A stretch of DNA of 64,000 nucleotides, taken from assembly GCF_029784155.1 (NCBI RefSeq), contig NC_073693.1, forward strand, positions 114,204,683 through 114,268,682. The letters are read 5' to 3'. Each line of letters opens with the position of its first letter. Positions within the stretch are counted from its first letter, which is position 1. Made by a program: the position numbers and the translations under genes. The stretch is from Uranotaenia lowii. Lineage: Eukaryota; Arthropoda; Insecta; Diptera; Culicidae. Below are positions 57,320 through 64,000 of the stretch, piece after piece. Under the pieces are notes generated by a model. That model saw only the letters and a list, made by a program, of their open reading frames with translations, made no database searches and was not told the origin of the DNA.

Positions 57320-60299
57320 CAGTAAAAACCCGATTTTGTCACACACCGATTTTGTCTACCCCCGATTTTGTGTCATTTTTTACCCGATTTTGTCATCATA
57401 TTTTACTCAACGCAAAAATACTAAATATCGCCTTTTTCCATTTTCGTTGTCCATCTTAGGGTTGAAATCATTTTGAAGGGATAAAACTGATGGATTATTA
57501 TATCGATATTGAAAGTGAAGATGATTGATCAGGGACGTATCAAGATTTTTACACAAAAAAGTCAAGTTTTAAACAAGTTTTTTGTTATTACAATTTTAAC
57601 TAAATCAAAGTTGTTGGATACAATTATAACTAAATATAATGGTATAACAGAATAATTCAAGTGATCTTAAAGCAGAGAGATCTGAAGCATCAGCCCATTC
57701 AACTATGTTGTCCAATATACGTACAGCTTCAACATCATTTAGGTTTCTCGAAGTTTCACATGAATCATTTGGGGTAGATGCCGCTGATTCTGAGTCTGGT
57801 GCTACATTCGAAAATGTTAATGGCTCCAATGATTCGAGGGGCTCGTTTGATGCTGACTGATCATCCAGCGTCATGTTCAGAATTTCTTCATCCGTTGCTT
57901 TACTTGCATATCTTTCCTCAGGGTCCTGTGGCAAAATAGTTTCATCGCGGTTGTGTTCATCAATCAAATGGATCAAGGGAACACCATCTTCGTGAACGAG
58001 CTTGTTATTTAAAACAAATCCAATTTTCTTACAGGACTGCTGGATTACTGTACGCTGTATTTCACCCCAAGCATCGTGCATCCAGAAACATACATCCCTC
58101 AACGTTATGCTCTTCAAGCTTTGACCTATATCGATTTCGCGATCCATGACATGCAGCAAAAGTTTTTGACGATACTTTTGTTTACAGTTCTGAATTACAT
58201 TCTAATCCATGGGTTGAATCATTGCAGTCACATTTGGAGGCATAAAAAAAACAGTTATCAAACCATCATCGCTTTTTAGCTCATCATTCATATGATGTGC
58301 TGAGCAATTATCCAGTAACAACACAGCGTTAGGAGGAATAGACATTTCGGTTGAAAATTTGCGTACTGCTGGTACGAAGTCCTGAAGGAACCAGTTTTGG
58401 AAAATCACTCGAGTCATCCAGGCATTTTTAGAGACGAAATATTTGACGGGAACCTTAAAATTTTTGAAAGCTCTAGGATTTTTTATTTTCCGATGATAAC
58501 CATCTGTAACTTGTGGTCTCCGGTTGCATTACAACATGGCATAAAAGTTATCCGCTGTTTGTCAACTTTACGCCCTGCAGCATTTTTCTCGCTAGGACCA
58601 ACAAGTGTTTCTGACGGAAACATTTTAAAAAACAATCCAGATTCATCTGCGTTGTAAATCATTTGAGTTGTTAGCTCACGACTCTGTAATTCGTCATGAA
58701 ATTGTTTGAGAAAACCAGATATACTTCCTGAATCACTTGATAATATTTCCCCGCAAAGCTTAAGCTTCCGAATGCCGTACCTCACTTTGAAATTTTGAGC
58801 CCAGTGATGGGAAAATTTAAAAGATACAGGAACACCGCATCTTCCAGCGAATGATTTTGCTTTCAAAATAATCATGGTCGTGGATACGGTTTTGTTAACA
58901 CGCCTTTGGTTGAGAAACCACAGAAACAAACAATCTTCCAAATTCTTGTTCATACCTGTTGAAGCATACTTGGCCTGGCTTCGACCAGACCGAACTGAAC
59001 GCCAAGAGATAATTTTTAAACTGCAGATTTTGAAACTCATGTCATTCGTCTGCGAGACCAAAACAAGTAAATTTATTCACTGGGAAGTGTTCCTTGGGTT
59101 ATAAACTATTGGTTCGGTTTGATAAGTTTTACAGATTTTGTCCAAAGATGAAAATATTAGTACTTTAAATTCAAGTTTCTCAGAAAACTGCTGATGGCGT
59201 TCAGTTCGATCTGGTCGAATCCCGACCACTTGTAGTTTGAATTTCCACGACAATTGCGATATGCAGCGGCTCGAGTGATGGACTACGCATTTTGTTGAAT
59301 TTTACGGACTGTTGTGCGATGTATGTTAAATCATTCGTCATTTTTTTTGCCTTCAAGTATCCGAAGAACTTTCAACTTATCCTTCAGGCTCAGTGAGTTC
59401 CGCTTCTTTTTCTCAAAGTTTGCTATCTTTGGTGTCATTTCCTAAAATGTAAATGTTATTCTAAACATAAAAATGGAATGGAATGTCTCTATAAATAACA
59501 AATTTGAAGTCAAATCAATTACACTTTACTCCGTTCTCAAAGCTGAAACAAATATAGAAATTAATGAAATACACACGCGTTTGAAGCTAAGACTTCTTTA
59601 TAAATGAGCTAACTTGCGTTCGCAAAGCATTTGCCGCGCTCCAGTTTTTGCATGGACCAGTAAATTGCTATCAAAATCTTTTTTGTTGAGATCAGTATGA
59701 TTTGTCATTTCGTCATTTCGACAACCGCTCGCACAAAGCGGAGAACAAAAACTCAATCCATTTGCAATCGAGACTCATCGCATGCAGTTTCCATCTGTAC
59801 CATTTTATTATTCTAATCTTCGGTTGAAATAAGCAGAAGTGATGTTGCCTCAGTGGTCGGTTTTGATTTTGATTCAAACGGAAGCTTTGAATCTAATCTT
59901 CAGTAATTTTTAACCAAAAGAAATAATTAGATCATTAGTAGTTGGACCATTTAAGAATAAATATTTATTTTTTCTGATAACTCCGATCGAAACAAGCTGT
60001 TTAGAAAAGTAAAAACAATATTGAATGATGTTTTGATGTGAAAAGGACCTATCACTAGTAATATGTATTAAATGTCCTAAATTAAATTAATAATAATAAT
60101 AACTAGTAATATGTCAAAAAAGGGTATATCTACTACAAAACCTCTACATTGTTTTATTGGGATAATACACGTTTTTTAAAGTAATTTATTAGATTAGAAC
60201 GGATCAAAATCATTTTTGCAAAATCTCCCGATTTTATCACTCTCCCCGATTTATCACTCTAAAATTCATCATGGGGGTGATAAAATCGGGTTTTCTCTG
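57320..60299 (-). mobile_element. Tigger/pogo-family DNA transposon, full-length (2980 bp)
   Basis: The ends CAGTAAAAACCCGATTTTGT and the complement of CAGAGAAAACCCGATTTTAT are flanked by TA (57318-57319 and 60300-60301). Several further CCCGATTTTGT/ACCGATTTTGT words follow inside the left end, and CCCGATTTTAT/CCCCGATTTATCAC precede the right end; these are probably transposase binding repeats. The transposase lies on the minus strand. Insertion into the mariner gene is exact. Confidence 0.92.
57605..59438 (-). pseudogene. Tigger-like transposase (DDE superfamily 1), a few disabling changes
   Basis: On the minus strand the start MTPKIANFEKKKRNSLSLKD and LKVLRILEGKK form a CENP-B-type helix-turn-helix, then a TGA interrupts before FNIHRTTVRKIQQNA. 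The catalytic core follows: YNADESGLFFKMFP (first Asp), VLLLDNCSAHHMNDEL (second Asp) and PPNVTAMIQPMD (third Asp). A TAG stands where pogo/Tigger proteins have Gln after QPMD. A one-base shift in an A-run lies near 58470. After the TAG the frame is open for another 190 codons or so, ending in an acidic Ser/Glu-rich tail. The few lesions suggest a fairly recent loss of function. Exact amino-acid length cannot be given because of the shifts. Confidence 0.88.
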
Positions 60300-60714
60300 T
60301 AGTTAAGGGCAAACTGAAGAAATGTGGCAGGACCATGAAAAAACCCGCTCAAATGGAAAAGTGGTGGAACAAGATGGCGAATGAGGTTACCAGCAGTACT
60401 GTGCAAAAAATGACGGGTGGTATCACAAAAAAAAGTTCGAAAATTCAGCCGAAAAGCTGATGAATGATTTTTATGTATTTTTTTTTTTTTCCTTAAAGTG
60501 AAATAAAAACCCTACAAAATGACATTTTTACTTTTGTTGTGCGTTACTTATTTGCGGAGAAATGATCTATTTTATTCGACCAGATTCTATGTGAAACAAA
60601 TTCTTTCGTACTAACACGTTTTTGTAAGTTTGTAAAATCCCTTTTGAACCGGAATAAAAAAATCAATGCTTGACTGAGACTTAACGAGTATACATCGTGT
60701 TTCATCACGATTGC

Positions 60715-61110
60715 TTTCTGCCTTCTCCGAAAACCCCCATAGTCACAAATTACTGGTATGGTGCGAAATACATGGAATGGAAGTCAATAGCATCAATAGT
60801 GTAAGTGCATAAGCTTCTTTGGGAGTAGAGCCTCAATCGTTTACGACTACGCTTTAAATGGAAGCTCACTCGAAAGAGTAACCTCATTGAAAATTTTATT
60901 CTGCTCGTTCGAACGCAGCGTTTTAGATTATCCGGCCCTAGTGTGGGCACCCGAAGCGACAGGATTGAAAGGATCCAGAAAAAAAACTATGCGTTACGCA
61001 TTACACGGTTTGCCCTGGAAAGATCCCATACGGTTACCTCCTTACTCTGAGAGGTAACGCCTTTTAGTCAAAGACGAAACTATCTGCAACAAATGTTCAT
61101 CTATCTCTTT
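60715..61110 (+). mobile_element. Jockey/CR1-like non-LTR fragment (C-terminal part)
   Basis: The plus strand reads RSVLDYPALVWAPEATG (near 60915-60965), then in another frame RYALHGLPWKDPIRLPPYSE (about 60990-61050). This matches the post-RT region (R.ILEYASVVWxPxxxN and LPWRDPxxLPPYE) also seen near 40040-40160. Frames are broken and there is no 5' part. Confidence 0.7.
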
Positions 61111-61184
61111 TTTTTTCACTACCGTTTTCAAGTGAAATTTTTTCCTAAAAATCGAAAATTGGTTGTTTTTATAACGTATAAAGT

Positions 61185-62449
61185 GCAGTTTTGTCACATA
61201 TCGTGGATATTCCTGCTGGTTCGGTTAACAATTGCCGTCTCTTACAAGCCAAAAACTGGTGCGAGGTAGTCACCGGCTCGCCAACTGCAGCAGATTGGCT
61301 GCCGTTGTCATCAACACCACCAAGGCCATCGTTATCAAAAGGGTATTCTTTGTTCGCTCTGAACATACGGGTTTGCGTACCGAGGAGGGCGTTCCGAGGA
61401 TTCTGGTTCTGATTGCCGTAATCGGGATACAAGGAGGACCCAGCATTTTGCCAGACGTCGCCATCTTCAATCAACGAAGGACGACTACGTGGTGGAGACG
61501 GTGCCGGACACTAAACTGCTTGCAAGTAATCTTTATTTTATTTATTTTTTATGAGGGAAGGCGGGGGGTTAAACCCACCAACTGTGGATGATGAGAATGT
61601 CATCAAAGAGAATGAAGAGCATCTGGAGGATTCGCCTGATGCTGGTCCTTCAGGTATTAATCTTTCTCGGATGGATGATAATTCTGCATCATCCACAGTT
61701 GAGAGAAGAGCAACCCGTCTCCGAACCTACACAGATGGTTCAACTTTTACTGGGCCTTGGGTGGTTTTTATCCGGCCCAAAAAAAACGGTAAACAGCTTA
61801 ACGTGGTACAGATCACCAAAGATCTGGCGAGGTGGACTTCCGTGGCCAGTATAACAAAGGTGCGACCAAATAAATTGCGCGTTGTAGTGGCCAACCGAAA
61901 AGCTGCTAATGAAATTGCTACCAGCAATTTCATAAATTTAGAATACCATGTTTACATTCCGTCTCGAGACGTAGAGATCGAGGGTGTAATCACGGAAATG
62001 AGTCTGAAAGCTGATTACGTGAAATCCAACGGCGTTGGTAAGTTTAAGAGCCTTGATTCGGCTTCGGTCGAAATCTTGGAATGCCGCCAACTCAGTACTG
62101 CCACCGTGTCGTGAATGGAAACAAAGTGTACTCACCTTCAGACTCATTTCGTGTTACCTTTGCGGGTACCGCCCTCCCTAATTACGTCTTGATTGACGGA
62201 ATTTTAAGGCTGCCTGTGCGGCTCTTTGTGCCTCGACCGTTGCAATGTAAAAATTGCATAAAATTGGGACACACTGGGTCACACTGCTGCAACAAGACGC
62301 GTTGTTCCAACTGTGGGGAGACTCATGGGGAAGGAGCGTGCTCAGCAATTGAACAGAAATGTGTCTATTGCGGGGGCTCACCCCATGATATCTCCTTGTG
62401 TGAGGCATTTAAGAGTCGCTGGGACAGTCAAAATTGTCTGATATCTTAA
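61185..62449 (+). mobile_element. I-clade element, ORF1 (Gag-like) with CCHC zinc knuckles, frameshifted
   Basis: The first frame (61551-62114) has an acidic N-terminus, then FTGPWVVFIRPKKNGKQLN and a domain typical of I-element Gag (VASITKVRPNKLRVVV, RDVEIEGVITEMS). Near 62090 the frame shifts to the second part (62081-62449): SFRVTFAGTALPNYVLIDG, RLFVPRPLQCKNCIKLGHTG, CSNCGETHGEGAC and CVYCGGSPHDISLC, which are three zinc knuckles for RNA binding. The sequence from 61185 may be 5' UTR or earlier coding sequence of the same element. One or two frameshifts disable it. Confidence 0.82.
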
Positions 62450-62580
62450 ATGGATTTTTTCTTCTTTCAATGTATCGGAATCGATCAGGGGCATTGTGAC
62501 TTCAATGCTACCTGTGGTGAAGACATTTTTGAAGCAATTGATGCAAACTTGGCCCCTTCTTTCAGCGTTTATCTCTCTCG

Positions 62581-63795
62581 ATGGCTAATTTACGCCGAGA
62601 GGTCGGAGATATCACTGTTCTACAGTGGAATTGCCGTAGTCTTATTTCTAAACTGGATCCGTTCAAATTTCTTCTTCATGAAACTAGTTGCGATATTTTT
62701 GCCCTTTCTGAAACATGGCTTTCTTCTCAATCAAACATCTCATTCCACAATTTCAACATTATTCGTTTGGATCGCAACGATTCTTATGGAAGGGTGCTTA
62801 TGGGGATCAATAAGCACCACTCTTTTTATAGAATCCACCTCCCTTTGTCGGGAGCAATTGAAGCTGTTGCTTGTCATACAACTATAAGAGGTAAGGACTT
62901 GTGCATTGTGAGTTTGTACTGGCCTCAGAGAGTTACAGTGAATCGAAATCACCTAGAAGACCTGTGCTCAGTGTTACCTGAGCCCAGGTTGATCTTGGGT
63001 GACTTTGATTCACATGGGACTGTCTGGGGGGAGCAAATTGACGATAGTCGTTCTACTTTTATCTATGACATTTGTGACAGTTTCAATTTAACAATTTTGA
63101 ACACGGGTGAAAAATCACGAGTACCTAAACCTCCTGCAAGACAAAGTGCAATTGACCTCTCACTCTGCTCAAGTTCACTATCATTGGATTGCCAATGGAA
63201 GGTAATCCCTGATCCCAATGGTAGTGACCACTTGCCTATCAAAATTACAATCACCAATGGGGTCAATACTTCAAATTCAACAAATATGGCATATGACCTC
63301 ACAAGACACATCGACTGGAAAAAGTACTCGGACGCAGTCGTTTCAGCCATTCGTTCTGTGGATGTTTTACCTCCTTTAGAGGAATACAGCTTTCTTGCTC
63401 GAATGATTTATGAAAGTGCTGTAAAATCTCAAACGAAAGCCATCCCAGATTCATCTGTTCGTCGAAGGCCTCCCAATCCATGGTGGGACAGTCAGTGTTC
63501 CAAACTTTACAAAGACAAATCGAACGCTCTTAAAGTTTGTCGGAAACACCGAACCCTGGATAACTTCAACACGTATTTTTCTCTTGAGAAACAATTCAAA
63601 AACCTGATCAAGGGGAAAAAACGCGCGCATTGGTGTAATTTTGTGGGAGGTTTATCGCGGGAAACATCCTTAAGCACTTTGTGGAATGTGGCACGTAGCA
63701 TGCGTAATCGTTCTTCCACGAACGAAAGTGAAGAACATTCGCATAGATGGATTTTTAACTTCGCGCGGAAAATTTGTCCAGATTCCACACCTGTA
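62581..63795 (+). mobile_element. I-clade element, ORF2 endonuclease and linker, interrupted
   Basis: The frame is open for about 405 codons. Apurinic endonuclease motifs appear in order: LQWNCRSL, ALSETWLSS, LILGDFDSHGTVWG and GSDHLPIKI, followed by the linker with RRPPNPWWDSQCS and HWCNFVGGLSRETSLSTLW. The family normally has GDFNAH/GDFNSH; the Asn is Asp here. The RT should follow, but homology stops at about 63795 next to a (GTAT)n run, and the remaining 200 bases do not continue the element. The matching ORF1 and the RT would be needed for activity, so it is a partial copy at least. Confidence 0.88.
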
Positions 63796-64000
63796 TGTAT
63801 GTATGTATGGTTCCCCCATCGGTAGCGAGGTCCTGCCTATGTCTGTGTGGCTTGGCCTTCGAATTTCTTCTAGGGCTTCCACGGTCCGATGGTTCGTCGA
63901 AGGAAGGCATCCAACCCTCAGAAACCTACAATGGCCGGCTACCCGTGCCGCTTGCAATAATCTCTTTGGGTTATCCCCAGATGCATTCCTTCTAGAAATA
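63796..64000. other. Unidentified insert or junction at the window edge
   Basis: After the (GTAT)4 run the sequence becomes GC-richer (GGTTCCCCCATCGGTAGCGA, CTAGGGCTTCCACGGTCCG) and no longer fits the I-element linker. It is probably another repeat inserted into ORF2; its other end is outside the window. Confidence 0.4.

Larger units (their letters stand above)
56493..60460 (+). pseudogene. DD37E mariner transposase, disrupted
   Basis: The frame starts MERERLEKILHTHVEKP and holds two helix-turn-helix units (SGVKIAKFLKYPKSTVNSV and ISLRDLAKKFKTNHSTARRI). A small indel near 56938 shifts the frame. The downstream frame reads VKMDFGQIPGN, KLMIWQGICSCGKKTKIF, KFWPGLASCHYSRDVVKW and, 37 residues later, RPIEKYW. 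The gene is split at 57318 by the Tigger insertion and resumes at 60300 with VKGKLKKCGRTMKKPAQMEK to a TGA at 60458-60460. The first catalytic position reads MDAA and the second WPG, so both catalytic aspartates appear replaced while the Glu remains. It is inactive independently of the insertion. Confidence 0.88.
56338..60597 (+). mobile_element. DD37E-type mariner carrying a nested Tigger element
   Basis: The ends GTTTCACATAGAATCTGGTC and its exact complement at about 60578-60597 are terminal inverted repeats. Removing the 2980-bp nested element (57320-60299) and one TA restores a mariner of about 1280 bp with a continuous C-terminal frame, the usual size for this group. The outer target duplication is not clear. 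Confidence 0.88.

Noticed and set aside
1..64000. CRISPR arrays, operons or other prokaryotic systems
   Set aside because: Introns, SINEs, non-LTR elements and insect receptor genes show this is animal nuclear DNA; the tandem repeats found are minisatellite or transposon repeats without spacer structure.

Overview
The window looks like euchromatic but heavily transposon-filled DNA from a dipteran insect, most likely a culicid mosquito. This is inference. It rests on AT-rich intergenic sequence, short (53-62 bp) GT-AG introns, two insect gustatory-receptor-type genes and a pickpocket-type DEG/ENaC gene. It also rests on repeats of kinds known from mosquitoes: RTE (JAM1-like), I, R1 and Jockey/CR1-like non-LTR elements, DD37E/D mariners, TA- and TTAA-flanked MITEs, tRNA-derived SINEs and a Helitron. 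No bacterial, viral or CRISPR features are seen.

Host genes occupy very little of the window. (1) 6515-7012 (+) is the last coding exon of a gene whose upstream exons I cannot find; the protein end is Asn/Ser-rich and low complexity. (2) 46550-51977 (+) is a complete seven-transmembrane chemoreceptor of the gustatory receptor type: one large exon, a 4.2 kb repeat-filled intron and three small phase-0 exons, 376 codons in all. It has a single in-frame TAA at codon 114. (3) 54357-55039 (+) holds the first two exons of a pickpocket-like sodium channel; the rest is not visible. (4) 55283-55899 (-) holds the last three exons of a second gustatory-receptor-like gene with matching exon structure; its large first exon is not visible. 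Genes 2-4 form a sensory cluster within about 9 kb.

Layout by region. 0-4.6 kb: a TA-flanked MITE, a decayed Jockey/CR1-like fragment and a 0.9 kb MITE. 4.8-6.3 kb: a deleted RTE copy. 6.5-8.0 kb: the terminal exon, then a long near-perfect inverted repeat with arms of about 265 bp. 8-13.8 kb: mostly gene-free, with one 0.85 kb MITE. 13.8-17.1 kb: a nearly full-length, frameshifted RTE. 17.4-19.9 kb: a mariner deletion derivative and two hAT MITEs with recognisable 8-bp target duplications. 23.0-23.6 kb: a Helitron end with internal tandem repeats. 25.4 kb: a SINE. 26.0-27.2 kb: a foldback element with subrepeat-built arms around a broken transposase start. 28-34.7 kb: several inverted-repeat elements, some nested. 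37.2-41 kb: a mariner split by a non-LTR element, then a SINE. 41.1-44.5 kb: a minisatellite and a direct duplication whose second copy carries two MITEs, one piggyBac-like. 44.6-46.4 kb: a MITE inside a MITE. 46.5-56 kb: the sensory cluster with a mariner, a hAT MITE and an R1 fragment between the genes. 56.3-60.6 kb: a mariner with a 2980-bp Tigger/pogo element inserted cleanly at TA. 60.7-64 kb: a Jockey-like fragment and a 5' part of an I-clade element.

Most long open frames in this window belong to transposons. The host biology centres on chemosensation and ion channels. The observations most worth following are the single stop codon in an otherwise intact receptor, the long hairpin after the 6.5-7.0 kb exon, and the foldback and nested MITE structures.
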